Below are positions 36,061 through 45,439 of a DNA stretch of 64,000 nucleotides, one piece after another. Positions within the stretch are counted from its first letter, which is position 1. Each line of letters opens with the position of its first letter. The DNA is from Oligosphaera ethanolica (lineage in GTDB: Bacteria; Verrucomicrobiota; Lentisphaeria; Oligosphaerales; Oligosphaeraceae): assembly GCF_030814695.1 (NCBI RefSeq), contig NZ_JAUSVL010000001.1, positions 1,586,227-1,650,226 on the forward strand, read 5' to 3'. Below the pieces are notes generated by a model, which saw nothing but the letters and a program-made list of their open reading frames with translations, ran no database searches and was not told where the DNA came from. The position numbers were made by a program, and so were the translations under genes.

Positions 36061-37557
36061 ATGAAACGCCGCTCCCTCATCATCCTATTCCTCCTTGTTA
36101 CCCTGCCACCGCTAATACTGGCCGGGTGGTTTTTCTGGCGCAGCATGATCAAGCCACCGGAAAAGCAGTTGCAGCGCTACACCGTCGTACCCGTCAGCGC
36201 GGAACGCCTGGTGCTCTGTCGCGGCGTCCTCCAGAGTGCCATCGAAGTGCCAGTGACGATTCGCACCCGCGGCCGCATTACGCAGATGCTCAGCCAGGGC
36301 AGCGCCGTCAAAAAAGGCGAGCTGATCCTGCAAGTCGATGACAGCTCCGCCCGCGAAGAAATCGAGAATCAGGAAACCGACCTCCAGAACACCGAATTGA
36401 ACGTGGAACGCCTCAACGCCCAATACGAACTGGTGGACTTCCAGGAAAGCAAGAATGTCAGCCTCCGCCAAGCCCAGCATGAACACGCCCTGTTGGAGGA
36501 AGCCGAAGAGCTCGCCATCCCCGATGAACGCGCCAGGCGCCTAATGGCTATCGAGGAAGAACTTGCCGAGCTGGACGTCGCTGACGCCCAGGACACCTAC
36601 AACCGCGAAAAACGCCTCTTCGACAAAGAGTACATCAGCTTTTCGGCCCTCGAACCCTATGCCCGTACCCTCGAAAACGCCAAGGCGGCACTGGAAGAAG
36701 TCCGCATCAAAAATGAACTGGAACGCAAAGGCATTACGGACGAACGCCGCGTCGAGCTGCGCAAAGGCCTTGAGCGTGCCAAAGCCAACCTCGACCGCGT
36801 CAGCATGAAACGCCAGCGGCGCCTCGCGGATATTAGCGGCCAGATTGAGGCCGAAAAACGCCGCTTGGAGGAAATCCGCCACCGCATTGCCCGTGCGCAG
36901 AGCGAAATCGACCGCGCCAATGTCTATGCGGATAACGACGGCGTTTTTAAGATTCGCACCTACCGCGACTGGCGCAGCGGCGGCCAGACCCGCGAGTACA
37001 GCGTTGGCGAAGAACGCCACCCGGGCGACGTCGTCGCCGACGTGATCGACCCGTCACGCATGAAAGTCAAGCTGGTGGTGCATGAGGCGGACTACCACGA
37101 GCTGCAGGACGGCATGACGGTCGAGATCAGCCTGCCGGCCTACCCCGGACACGTCTTCACCGGCAAGCTGCGCCAGCTCGGCGCCATTGGCCGCGACCGC
37201 AACCGCGTGGATCCGACCAGCGAAGGCGGCCGCGATTCCGAAATCGCCATGTTCAACGCAGAAATCGACATGGACAGCGATGGGCGCAATTTCCACCCCG
37301 GCATGTCGGCAATCATCAAGATCCGAGTGCACAGCCCCCGCGAGCGCCTGCTCATCCCACGCTCGGCCATCGTGCGGCTGGACGACGGCCGCAACGCGGT
37401 GCGCCTGGTCGGCGAAGCAGAGCCAAAGGTCGTCAACAGCCAGTATTTCAACGACCTCTACGTGGAAATCCCAGCCGGCCTGCAGGCCGGTGACGAGATA
37501 CTTCTGAGCTACCCGCTGCCAGTGGACGACGATGGCGGCGCGGTGGCCAAACCCTGA
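36061..37557 (+). CDS. HlyD/MacA-like periplasmic adaptor subunit
   Basis: A 498-residue adaptor anchored by one N-terminal helix (LIILFLLVTLPPLILAGWFFW). The split lipoyl domain starts at VPVTIRTRGRITQMLSQGSAVKKGELILQVD, a coiled coil of about 190 residues follows, and barrel and membrane-proximal parts follow from about residue 330 (KLVVHEADYHELQDGMTVEISLPAYPG). It lies 51 bases after the double adaptor and 10 bases before the transporter gene, so the three genes form one operon. Confidence 0.88.
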   Translation: MKRRSLIILFLLVTLPPLILAGWFFWRSMIKPPEKQLQRYTVVPVSAERLVLCRGVLQSAIEVPVTIRTRGRITQMLSQGSAVKKGELILQVDDSSAREEIENQETDLQNTELNVERLNAQYELVDFQESKNVSLRQAQHEHALLEEAEELAIPDERARRLMAIEEELAELDVADAQDTYNREKRLFDKEYISFSALEPYARTLENAKAALEEVRIKNELERKGITDERRVELRKGLERAKANLDRVSMKRQRRLADISGQIEAEKRRLEEIRHRIARAQSEIDRANVYADNDGVFKIRTYRDWRSGGQTREYSVGEERHPGDVVADVIDPSRMKVKLVVHEADYHELQDGMTVEISLPAYPGHVFTGKLRQLGAIGRDRNRVDPTSEGGRDSEIAMFNAEIDMDSDGRNFHPGMSAIIKIRVHSPRERLLIPRSAIVRLDDGRNAVRLVGEAEPKVVNSQYFNDLYVEIPAGLQAGDEILLSYPLPVDDDGGAVAKP

Positions 37558-37567
37558 ACGGCGTCTT

Positions 37568-39601
37568 ATGCCCAACAACACCATTATTCATATCACCGGC
37601 CTGAAACGCCACTACCAGATGGGCGACAGCATTGTCGCCGCCCTGGATGGGGTGCAGCTCGACGTCCATCAGGGCGATTTTCTGATGGTCGTCGGCAGTT
37701 CTGGTTCCGGCAAATCGACGCTGATGCACCTGCTGGGCCTGCTGGACGTCGCCAGTGACGGCGTGATGGAGATCAACGGCCGCAGCATGCTCAACGGTGA
37801 CGACGCGCAGCTATCCGGCCTGCGCAATGAGCACATCGGCTTTGTCTTCCAGCAATTCAATCTGCTGCAGGATCTCAACGTGGTTGAGAACATCGCCCTG
37901 CCCCTGGTCTACCGCGGCGTTCCCCGGGCGCAGCGCCAGGCGCGCGCCATTGAGATGGCGGAGAAGCTTGGCTTGGGCCATCGCCTGGATCACAAGCCCA
38001 GGGAGCTTTCAGGCGGCCAGCTGCAGCGCATCGCCATCGCCCGCGCTCTGGTCAGCGAGCCGGACATTCTGCTGGCGGACGAGCCCACCGGTAACCTCGA
38101 CAGCAGCACCAGCGCCGAAATCATGAACATTCTCTACTCCCTGAATGCCCAGGGGCACACCATCATCATGGTCACCCACGATCCCGAGTTGGCGCTTCAG
38201 GGCACCCGCAAGATCACTCTGCGCGACGGCAAGATCATTGAGGACTGCCCCGGCAAACGCCAGCCAGCGGCGCCGGTGCAACGTCCCGTAGACCCCCGAG
38301 CGCTGCAGCACAAGCGCCGCCTGAGTGTCCTCGACCTGCTGCACATCGGTGTGCAGGAAGGCCTGCTGGCACACCAGATGCGCACGTTCCTGACCATGCT
38401 CGGCATTATCATCGGCGTGTCGTCAGTCATCGCCATGTCGTCCTTTTCATTGGGCAGCAAGAAAAAACAGGCCGACCAAATCCGGGCGCTGGGCGCGAAC
38501 CTCGTGCGCGTGGTCGACAAGCAGTTTGAGAATGAACGCCTGGTGGAGGCGCGGGTGAAGGGCTCGCTGGGATTGACCCGGCGCGACCTGGCGGCCATGC
38601 GCCAAGGCATCCCTGAGATCAGTCGCTCGGCAGCCCTGCGCGAAGTCAAGATCAACGTCCTGCACGATCACGGGACACTCAATCCACGCGTGCTGGGCGT
38701 GCATGGCGATTACTTGACCGTCAACAACCTCAGCATCCTCGGCGGCCGTTTTTTCGACCATTTTGACGAAGACCGCAGCGCGCGGGTGGTCGTCCTGGGC
38801 AGTGGCGTGGCGCGGGCCATGCTGGTCGCCAGGAATGAAAGCCAGGGCAGCAAAGAACCGGTGAGCGACCTCACCAAGTTACTCAACCAAACCCTTTTTC
38901 TCGGTGGCACGCCCTATAGCATTGTCGGTATTCTGGCTGACAAAGACATCGATCTGGCGGAGCTGGAAGCGACGAGCGTCAGCGACCCCAATCACGACCT
39001 GCTCATGCCGCTGCAGACCCTGCTGACGCGCACGGCCTACCACGATCTGCGCAGCGAAATTGATGAACTGCAGCTGCAGCTGCGCACAGAAGACGACCTC
39101 AGCACCGTCGGCCGCGCAGTCAAGGCCATTCTTGGCATCACCCACGCCGGCGTCAGCGACTTCGACCTGGTCATTCCCATGGACCTCCTCAAGCAGAAGC
39201 AGCAGTCGCAGCGCCTGCTCGACATCCTGACCATCTGCATTTCGTCCATCTCCATCATCGTCGGCGGCATCGGCATCATGAACATCATGCTGGCGTCGGT
39301 GACGGAACGCGTACGGGAAATCGGCATCCGCCGCGCCGTCGGTGCAACCCGGCAGGACATCCTGCGGCAGTTCCTCTCGGAAGCCATGATCATCTCGGTG
39401 ACCGGCGGCATCTTCGGCGTCATCCTGGCGGCCGTGGTGGTGATCATCACCTGCCAATTCCTCCACCTGCCTATCGTCTTCAGCCTCACCCTGCTGCTGA
39501 CCGCCGTCGTCGCTTCCACCGCCACCGGACTGATCTTCGGCATCTACCCCGCATACCAGGCCGCTAACAAAAACCCCGTCGACGCCCTCCGCAGCGAGTA
39601 G
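37568..39601 (+). CDS. macB: MacB-type ABC transporter, fused ATPase and permease
   Basis: A 677-residue protein that joins an ATPase to a MacB/FtsX-type permease. Walker A is GSSGSGKST (43-51), the signature is LSGGQLQR (from 147) and Walker B is [12 protein letters not shown]. The permease part has a first helix ([17 protein letters not shown]), a large periplasmic domain, and three C-terminal helices ([31 protein letters not shown]). This is the mechanotransmission class that drives tripartite export of macrolides, peptides or lipoproteins without passing substrate through the membrane. The start at 37568 ([12 protein letters not shown]) is 10 bases after the adaptor stop. Substrate unknown; the symbol denotes family only. 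Confidence 0.92.
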   Translation: MPNNTIIHITGLKRHYQMGDSIVAALDGVQLDVHQGDFLMVVGSSGSGKSTLMHLLGLLDVASDGVMEINGRSMLNGDDAQLSGLRNEHIGFVFQQFNLLQDLNVVENIALPLVYRGVPRAQRQARAIEMAEKLGLGHRLDHKPRELSGGQLQRIAIARALVSEPDILLADEPTGNLDSSTSAEIMNILYSLNAQGHTIIMVTHDPELALQGTRKITLRDGKIIEDCPGKRQPAAPVQRPVDPRALQHKRRLSVLDLLHIGVQEGLLAHQMRTFLTMLGIIIGVSSVIAMSSFSLGSKKKQADQIRALGANLVRVVDKQFENERLVEARVKGSLGLTRRDLAAMRQGIPEISRSAALREVKINVLHDHGTLNPRVLGVHGDYLTVNNLSILGGRFFDHFDEDRSARVVVLGSGVARAMLVARNESQGSKEPVSDLTKLLNQTLFLGGTPYSIVGILADKDIDLAELEATSVSDPNHDLLMPLQTLLTRTAYHDLRSEIDELQLQLRTEDDLSTVGRAVKAILGITHAGVSDFDLVIPMDLLKQKQQSQRLLDILTICISSISIIVGGIGIMNIMLASVTERVREIGIRRAVGATRQDILRQFLSEAMIISVTGGIFGVILAAVVVIITCQFLHLPIVFSLTLLLTAVVASTATGLIFGIYPAYQAANKNPVDALRSE

Positions 39602-39627
39602 GGACAGGGCCGCACTGATCGCCTGTC

Positions 39628-39739
39628 TTTTTCGCAGACTGCTCTTCTGTCTTCTGATCGGACTGATCGGACCGATCGGACTGATCAAGTCACCGGATCC
39701 GTCGGATCCGTCGGATCCGTCGGATCCGTCCGCGAAAAA
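39628..39739. repeat. Composite GATC-rich repeat element, copy 2
   Basis: Between the convergent macB and dehydrogenase genes lies TTTTTCGCAGAC, CTTCTGTCTTCTGATCGG, a block of GATCGGACC/T units, CAAGTCACC, four GGATCCGTC units, and CCGCGAAAAA. The outer ends TTTTTCGC and GCGAAAAA are complementary, and the two inner blocks are near-complementary, so the element can fold into one long imperfect hairpin. The same layout recurs at 55714-55818. Confidence 0.82.
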
Positions 39740-39747
39740 CACCTCGC

Positions 39748-40704
39748 CTACGACACCACGTTTTGAGGCTTGCCCTCAAGGAAAGCCCTGATATTGCCGA
39801 CGGCGACGCGATAGAGCCGTCCCCGTGCCTCGTGGGTCGCCCACGCGTAATGGGGGGTCACGAGGCAATTCGGCGCCGTCAGCAGTGGGCAGTCGGCCGC
39901 TGGCGGTTCCTGGGTCAGCACGTCCAGACCGGCCCCGGCCAGACGGCCGGCGTGAAGCGCCGTGGCGAGAGCGTCTTCGTCAATCACGCCGCCGCGGCTG
40001 GTATTGACCAGAAATGCCGTCGGGCGCAGCAACGCCAGCGTCTTGGCGTTGATCAGCTTGGCGGTGTCGTCAGTCAGGGGGCAGTGCAGACTGATGAAGT
40101 CCGAACTGCTCAGCAGAGTGTTCAGATCGCACTGTTTCAGCCATGCCGGTGCGTCGGCTTTGGGCGAACGCGAGCGGGCCAGGACATTCATGCCGAAGGC
40201 GTGTCCCACCTCCGCCACGGCCATGCCGATGCGCCCCATGCCAACGATGCCCAGGGTCTTGCCGGCCAGTTCCGTCAATGGCGCCAGCCAGAAGGCAAAG
40301 TCGCGCGACCGACACCATTGCCCCGCCCGCACCGCAGCGGCATGACGCGCGAGCTGCTGACAATGCTCAAGAATGAAGGCAAAAACCGTCTGCACCACCG
40401 ATGGCGTGCTGTAAGCCGGCACGTTGGTGACGATAATGCCGCGCTCACGCGCCGCATCGAGATCGACAACGTTATAGCCCGTGGCCAACACGCCGATATA
40501 GCGCAGACACGGCAGCTGGCTGATCTCACCCCGCTTCAGCGCGGCCTTGTTGGTGAGGACGATCTCTGCGTCGGCGGCCCGCAGCGGCACATCCGCCTGC
40601 GAACTACGCTCGTAGATCTCGCAATCCACCCCGAGCGCACGCAGCTCCTGCCAATCCAGATCACCAGGATTCATGGTGTAGCCATCAAGCACGACTATTT
40701 TCAT
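39748..40704 (-). CDS. D-2-hydroxyacid dehydrogenase (glycerate dehydrogenase-like)
   Basis: A 318-residue NAD-dependent dehydrogenase. The ATG at 40704 is 8 bases from GAGGG; a GTG two codons upstream is less likely. The coenzyme motif is GIVGMGRIG, the substrate domain has VLATGYNVVDLDAARERGI and VPAYSTPSVVQTVFAFIL, and the catalytic region has LVNTSRGGVIDEDAL, an Arg in STSRGG-like context, and TPHYAWATHEARGRL with the catalytic His. The TPHYAWAT form is typical of the HprA/glycerate dehydrogenase branch acting on hydroxypyruvate or glyoxylate. Followed in the genome by convergent macB. Confidence 0.92.
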   Translation of the reverse strand: MKIVVLDGYTMNPGDLDWQELRALGVDCEIYERSSQADVPLRAADAEIVLTNKAALKRGEISQLPCLRYIGVLATGYNVVDLDAARERGIIVTNVPAYSTPSVVQTVFAFILEHCQQLARHAAAVRAGQWCRSRDFAFWLAPLTELAGKTLGIVGMGRIGMAVAEVGHAFGMNVLARSRSPKADAPAWLKQCDLNTLLSSSDFISLHCPLTDDTAKLINAKTLALLRPTAFLVNTSRGGVIDEDALATALHAGRLAGAGLDVLTQEPPAADCPLLTAPNCLVTPHYAWATHEARGRLYRVAVGNIRAFLEGKPQNVVS

Positions 40705-40752
40705 CTTCACTACCCTCTTTCATGCGTTGACCGCCGAATGCCGCACACGGCT

Positions 40753-41028
40753 TCACAGCAGCATCTTGACGCCGGGAATAGCCTCCAAAGCCGTGAACAA
40801 CGCCAGCATGGTGGCGCGATCCGGCAGCTGGGCCTGCAATTCCCACGACTGGTATTTACCGCTGCTGGACAGCTGCCCGCGTTTGACCACGCCGGCGCCG
40901 AGTTGCATGCCGGCGTAGATTTGCTCCACGGCCATGGGGACGCCATCGCCGGGCGCCACGGTTAGCAGCCGTCCATGCCATAACAGGGGAAACTGCAGTT
41001 GTTGCTCAGTATGCAGCTGATGCACCAC
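40753..41028 (-). CDS. DUF493 (YbeD-like) small protein
   Basis: A 91-residue protein starting with GTG at 41028, six bases after GGAGG. The pattern LQFPLLWHGRLLTVAPGDG, then SSSGKYQSWELQAQLPDR and a closing ALEAIPGVKMLL follows the DUF493/YbeD fold, in which LEFPxxFxxKVMG, SSxGxYxSVxxxxxA and VxMVL hold the same places. YbeD-like proteins are small ferredoxin-like regulators with unclear function; an allosteric regulatory role is suspected. It lies 48 bases upstream of the dehydrogenase gene on the same strand. Confidence 0.72.
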   Translation of the reverse strand: MVHQLHTEQQLQFPLLWHGRLLTVAPGDGVPMAVEQIYAGMQLGAGVVKRGQLSSSGKYQSWELQAQLPDRATMLALFTALEAIPGVKMLL

Positions 41029-41070
41029 CGGGAACCTCCATAACCATGCCGGGCCCGGCCCGGCTATAAT

Positions 41071-41106
41071 AAAAAATGGCCCACCGGCACGTTTGCCGAT
41101 GGGCCA
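41071..41106 (-). terminator. Rho-independent terminator of the 41136-41906 gene
   Basis: On the minus strand GGCCCATCGGCA, loop AACG, TGCCGGTGGGCC form a 12-bp stem with one G-T pair, followed at once by ATTTTTTATT. It lies 30 bases after the stop codon of the two-TM protein gene and separates it from the DUF493 gene. Confidence 0.93.
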
Positions 41107-41135
41107 AGAATCAACAGAAGCCGCTTAATTTCAGC

Positions 41136-41906
41136 TTAGTTCTGTTTGAAGAGCTCGGCGTACTTGCTAGCGACTTCCTTGATGTTGTCAGTGGAGATCA
41201 GCACGTAGCGCTTGTCAAAGGCTTCCTGCAGATTGCTCGGGACGGGCTTGTCGTCGTAGATGGCGTCGGGCTTGTAGGTGACAGCGGCGACGACCAGGCC
41301 ACCAGCGATGGCTGCGGCGTACTCGTAGGGGCTGCCGCCGGCGAAGACGACCTTCTTGCCTTTGAGATGAAGCAGACCGCCAGCGGGCAGGCCGATGCAG
41401 GTGATGACCATGTCGTAATCGGCATTGGCGTTCTTCAGAATGTCCTGCATGACTTTGGCGGTGTACCAGGTCTCCATCGGAGCCATCATTTCGCCTTCGC
41501 CGCCTTCATTGTAACCGGCGGGCAGGGGCGGGAAAACTTCAGCAACGATCTGAATCGCTGAGCCCATGCCTTCTTTCAAGCCATCAAGCAGGGGATTGGG
41601 GCGGGTCGCGTCGGTGTTGAAGGGGTCTTTGATGACAATGGCCTTGGCGCCGGAGTACTTCTCAGCCAAGTGCGCGCCAAGAACGCGGGTCTGCACCTTC
41701 TGGAATTCAATTTCGCGTTCGCCGGCCTGTTTGCCAGGAGCGCCAGACATCGTGCCAATCGCGCTCCACAAAGCGGCGACGATAGCAACTATAGCGCAAA
41801 CAATGGCCAAAGGCTGTCCCCAAGTCTTGCCTTCCTTCTGTTTGCTCATGCCAATGAAGGCACCGATACCGGCAATGATCATAACGACGATTTGTGCAAT
41901 GCTCAT
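41136..41906 (-). CDS. Unknown two-TM membrane protein
   Basis: A 256-residue protein that I do not recognise. Two hydrophobic helices lie near the N-terminus (about residues 4-19 and 31-52, AIVCAIVAIVAALWSAIG). The rest looks like a soluble alpha/beta domain with alternating strands and helices (AKAIVIKDPFN, YDMVITCIGLPAGGLL, KVVFAGGSPYEYAAAIAGGLVVAAVTY), which suggests a Rossmann-like or binding-protein-like fold. A near-consensus sigma-70 promoter and a strong terminator show that it is transcribed alone and probably highly. A long leader of about 150 bases separates promoter and start. Confidence 0.82.
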   Translation of the reverse strand: MSIAQIVVMIIAGIGAFIGMSKQKEGKTWGQPLAIVCAIVAIVAALWSAIGTMSGAPGKQAGEREIEFQKVQTRVLGAHLAEKYSGAKAIVIKDPFNTDATRPNPLLDGLKEGMGSAIQIVAEVFPPLPAGYNEGGEGEMMAPMETWYTAKVMQDILKNANADYDMVITCIGLPAGGLLHLKGKKVVFAGGSPYEYAAAIAGGLVVAAVTYKPDAIYDDKPVPSNLQEAFDKRYVLISTDNIKEVASKYAELFKQN

Positions 41907-42066
41907 TTCTTACTCCCGTTGTTGTGTTGTTTACCCTCGGCCAAGTACTAAAAAACTACTCAACCAAAATCACTAGAAAACTTATCCTTTTCTCTCGAGT
42001 CAAAAGCTAACCCGTAACTACTCCTGTATCTTGGTCAGATTGTTTATAGTCCCTCCGCATTTTTAC

Positions 42067-42095
42067 ATCATACCGGTTGGCAGAGCACTTGTCAA
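42067..42095 (-). promoter_or_regulatory. Strong sigma-70 promoter for the two-TM protein gene
   Basis: The minus strand has TTGACA (42090-42095) and TATGAT (42067-42072) separated by 17 bases: a perfect -35 and five of six matches at -10. The start would be near 42060, about 150 bases before the ATG at 41906. Confidence 0.85.
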
Positions 42096-42253
42096 GCGCC
42101 CTAAACTTAAAAAACACCACCGAGTTTCTGGCGTTTTGAACTATTTTCCTGCTGTCAGTTTGCAAATATGACCACGTTCGGTGAATTTACAAGGTCGCCA
42201 CAGCTCGGGGTGACAGCCTGCTCACACTAGCCATGGACCAGCGGAGAAATAGG

Positions 42254-42616
42254 ATGAAACGCTACAGCAATGAACACCAGTGGGTCGAATGCCAGGGCCG
42301 TGAGGCCACTGTGGGCATTACGGCCTTTGCTGCCGAAGAGCTCGGCGAGCTCAATTACGTCGAACTGCCGGCCATTGGCGCGGTCATTGCCGCCAACGCG
42401 CCACTCTGCGTGGTCGAGTCGGTCAAAGCCGCGTCGGACGTCTTCCTCCCCGTGACCGGACGGGTCATCGCGGTTAACAGCCGCCTGGAAAAAGAGCCTG
42501 GGCTGATCAACAGCAGCCCTGAGGGCGATGGCTGGATCTGCCGCATCGACCAGTTTTCGCCAAGCGAAGTCGAGGCGCTCATGGACGCAGCAGCCTATAA
42601 AGCCTTCACGGCCTGA
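42254..42616 (+). CDS. gcvH: Glycine cleavage system H protein
   Basis: A 120-residue lipoyl carrier protein. It starts MKRYSNEHQWVE at 42254; an ATG 21 bases upstream is possible but the family begins here. The lipoyl lysine is Lys58 in VESVKAASDV, and GITAFAAEELGELNYVELP and SRLEKEPGLINSSPEGDGWI are the flanking conserved blocks. It shuttles the aminomethyl group between GcvP, GcvT and Lpd. No other glycine-cleavage genes are near, so it may serve a complex encoded elsewhere or act in lipoylation. Confidence 0.94.
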   Translation: MKRYSNEHQWVECQGREATVGITAFAAEELGELNYVELPAIGAVIAANAPLCVVESVKAASDVFLPVTGRVIAVNSRLEKEPGLINSSPEGDGWICRIDQFSPSEVEALMDAAAYKAFTA

Positions 42617-42742
42617 TACTCGCTTGAGCCGCCACCGGGTGTGGCAACAAGCTGCCCCACCACGACCACAACTGCATCAGGCCCATGACCGCACCAGCGT
42701 ACGCACGGCGTGTCGGGGCCGCCACTTTTTGAGATTGAGGAC

Positions 42743-44110
42743 ATGACAGCTAAGCTTTCCCGCTTCCCACTTGCCTTCGCGCCGCTACTCCGCAGCCTCT
42801 GCCTGGCACAGCTTTTGTTCACGCCATTTCTGCTCACGGCGGCTGATGCGCCGCAGCGTTTTTCGCTGCAGGACTGCATTGACTATGCGCTAGCGCATTC
42901 GCCGGTGTTAGCCAAGCAGGACGTAACCGTGAAGAACCAGAAACTCCAGACCGTCATTGAAGAGGCCCGTTTCGCCTTCAACCTCAGCGCTCGTGACAGC
43001 CAGGCCTTTCAGGCCGGCGTCAACAGCAGCGAGATCAGCCTGGACAAGGAGTTCCAATCCGGCGTCTCCCTGCGCAGCTGGCTGACGGCGGAACGGGAAA
43101 ATGGCCGTGGCTTCAGTGACTCGACCTTCGCCGTGCAAGTATCCAAACAACTCCTGGGCGGTCGCACGGCACTGGAAACCAGCTACGACTTAAAGGCAAG
43201 CATGGTCGATGAGCTCAGCACCCTGAACAACCTCAATCAGACTCGCCGGCGCCTGGCGCTGGACGTGAAGCTGGCATACTACAACATCATTCAGGCCCAG
43301 CAGTCCCTGATGGTCAAGCAGCGGGCGCTGGAGAACGCCCGCCGCAACCTCATGCTGACCCGCGAGCGGGAAAATCCGCTGGACATCCTCACCGCCGAAA
43401 TCCGCGTGCCAGAAAATGAGCAGGCCGTCAACTCCGCCCAGCGCACCATTGACAACGGACTGGACAGCCTTAAGGAGCGCATGGGCTTCCCAGTTCAGGA
43501 CGAGCTGGCGATCACCGGCGATTTCAGCTTCGAGCTGCACAGCGTCAACTTGGCCGACGACCTCCACTACGCCTTCGAAAACATCGAGTCAATGCTCAAC
43601 AACCGCCTGGAAAACCGCAAGCTGTACTGGCTGCTCGACATCCGTGACAGCCAGCGGCTGCCGGACCTCAGCGTCGCGGCAACGCACCGTCAACAGGGCA
43701 ATGGCGACGGCTTCAATTTCAATGGGCCGGACGAACAGACCGTCACCCTCAATCTCAATTGGGAAATTGGCCGCCGCGCCGACGCCGCCCGCTGGCAGCA
43801 GGCCCAGAACCGCATCGCCAACAACCAGCACGACTACTTTATCATCTCCCAGGAAATCACCACCAGCCTCAGCAATTACCTGCGCCGGCTGGATGAAAGC
43901 GCCCGGGCCGTGGCTCTGCAGGAAAACCTCTGCAAGCTCCTTCAGCGCAAGGAAGAACTCTACCGCGACCGCTGGGAAAATGGCGAAATCGACATCCTCG
44001 AGCTGGTCCGAACCCAGACCGACTTGGAAAACAGCTTTGTCGATCTGATCAACCGCAAGATTGAATATCTGCAACTCGTGGGATATTATGAATTTACCGC
44101 CGGCCGTTAA
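42743..44110 (+). CDS. TolC family outer membrane efflux protein
   Basis: A 455-residue outer-membrane factor with a signal peptide (LCLAQLLFTPFLLTAADA). It starts at 42743 after TTGAGG. The OEP pattern is visible: FSLQDCIDYALAHSPVLAKQD at the start, long helical repeats, and a second half with LDVKLAYYNIIQAQQSLMVKQRAL and ELVRTQTDLENSFVDLINRKIEYLQLVGYYE. It would form the trimeric exit duct for the MacB-type exporter 3 kb upstream, although it is not in the same operon. Confidence 0.86.
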   Translation: MTAKLSRFPLAFAPLLRSLCLAQLLFTPFLLTAADAPQRFSLQDCIDYALAHSPVLAKQDVTVKNQKLQTVIEEARFAFNLSARDSQAFQAGVNSSEISLDKEFQSGVSLRSWLTAERENGRGFSDSTFAVQVSKQLLGGRTALETSYDLKASMVDELSTLNNLNQTRRRLALDVKLAYYNIIQAQQSLMVKQRALENARRNLMLTRERENPLDILTAEIRVPENEQAVNSAQRTIDNGLDSLKERMGFPVQDELAITGDFSFELHSVNLADDLHYAFENIESMLNNRLENRKLYWLLDIRDSQRLPDLSVAATHRQQGNGDGFNFNGPDEQTVTLNLNWEIGRRADAARWQQAQNRIANNQHDYFIISQEITTSLSNYLRRLDESARAVALQENLCKLLQRKEELYRDRWENGEIDILELVRTQTDLENSFVDLINRKIEYLQLVGYYEFTAGR

Positions 44111-44194
44111 ACCCGGTCCTGCCAAAGCCGAATCTCCGACCGTCATTGCGACGGCCGGCACCAGCCCCCCCCATAGCCAGAGGAATTATCCAGC

Positions 44195-45334
44195 ATGACC
44201 ACGAAGATCACCGTCAAGACCGGTCTGCACGCCCGTGCGCATTGTCCTGTCAGCGTCGCCTGCCCCCTGCCCGTGGGCCAGGCCGTATCGCTCAAAGCCG
44301 CCGATGGCACGGTGCTGCCGGCGCAGGTTTTCGAGCAGAATGGCGCCAGCGCCCTGGCCTTCGTCATCGACTCATTACCGGCGAAAACCGAAGTGAGCTA
44401 CGAGCTTTGTGATGGTGCCGCACCAGTGGCTGGCGTGACGCTCAAGCAGCACGACGAGCAGATTGATGTCCTCTGCGGCGGCGCGCTATTCACCACCCTG
44501 CACTACGGCAGCAAATGGGCCAAGCCCTTTCTCTTTCCCGTGATCGGCCCCTATGGCAGCACCATGACCCGTTCCTACCCGATGATTCCTGACGTCGCGG
44601 GCGAGCCCAAAGACCACCCGCACCAGAAGAGTTTCTGGACAGCTTGGGGCGACGTCAATGGCACCAACAGCTGGGAAGAGAAGACAGCCTTCGGCACCAT
44701 CGTCTGCAAAGATGCCCGCATCCTTGAGAACGGCCCGGTGCGGGCGCGCATTGCCCTCAGCTGCGACTGGTTGTCTGAAAACGGCAGTAAGCTCATGGAA
44801 GAAGAGCGCGAGTACGTCTTCTACATGCTTCCTGCCAGCGCCCGCGCGGTCGACATGAGCGTGCGTTTCATGGCCACCAATTGCCCGGTGACCTTCGGTG
44901 ACACCAAGGAAGGCGGCATCTGCTCCATCCGCGTCGCCAGCTCCATGGACGCGTCCGGCGCCGGCACCATCGTCAATTCCTATGGCGCCGTCGGCGAAAG
45001 CGAAACCTGGGGCAAGCGCGCCGAATGGTGCGACTACTACGGGCCCGTCCCCGGCGGCACCGTCGGCATCTGCATCATGGACAACCCGACGAACTACTGC
45101 TACCCCACCTACTGGCACGTGCGCAATTACGGCCTAATGACCGCCAATCCCTTCGGACTGTCCTACTTCCTGAACGACAAAAAAGCCAACGGCAGCCTCA
45201 GCATCGCCCAAGGCACCGGCGTGGACTTCCGCTACCGCGTCCTTTTCCATGCCGGCTGCTGCCAACATGCCGGCGTCGCCACCAAGTACCACGACTACGT
45301 CAATCCGCCAAAAGTCACCATCGCCGAAGCTTGA
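44195..45334 (+). CDS. DUF6807 (PmoA-like) family protein
   Basis: A 379-residue cytoplasmic protein. The C-terminal two thirds follow the DUF6807/PmoA pattern: KPFLFPVIGPYGSTMTRSYPM, DHPHQKSFWTAWGDVNG, then WCDYYGPVPGGTVGICIMDNPTN and WHVRNYGLMTANPFG. These proteins are beta-sandwich proteins found beside Gfo/Idh/MocA enzymes and sugar isomerases in PVC bacteria and Bacteroidetes and are linked to carbohydrate catabolism; the activity is unknown. The next gene is a sugar isomerase/epimerase, in keeping with this. Confidence 0.85.
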   Translation: MTTKITVKTGLHARAHCPVSVACPLPVGQAVSLKAADGTVLPAQVFEQNGASALAFVIDSLPAKTEVSYELCDGAAPVAGVTLKQHDEQIDVLCGGALFTTLHYGSKWAKPFLFPVIGPYGSTMTRSYPMIPDVAGEPKDHPHQKSFWTAWGDVNGTNSWEEKTAFGTIVCKDARILENGPVRARIALSCDWLSENGSKLMEEEREYVFYMLPASARAVDMSVRFMATNCPVTFGDTKEGGICSIRVASSMDASGAGTIVNSYGAVGESETWGKRAEWCDYYGPVPGGTVGICIMDNPTNYCYPTYWHVRNYGLMTANPFGLSYFLNDKKANGSLSIAQGTGVDFRYRVLFHAGCCQHAGVATKYHDYVNPPKVTIAEA

Positions 45335-45439
45335 TCCCCACAACCGGCCGGCTAGCCGCCGACCGGCAGTACCACCACCGGGCACCAAAACCCCCACCAG
45401 CCCGGTGCCCAGCCACCAATCATCAGCAAAGGACCACAC

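Noticed and set aside
42120..42253. Glycine riboswitch ahead of gcvH
   Set aside because: I could not find the paired aptamer core or a following expression platform in this short AT-rich leader.
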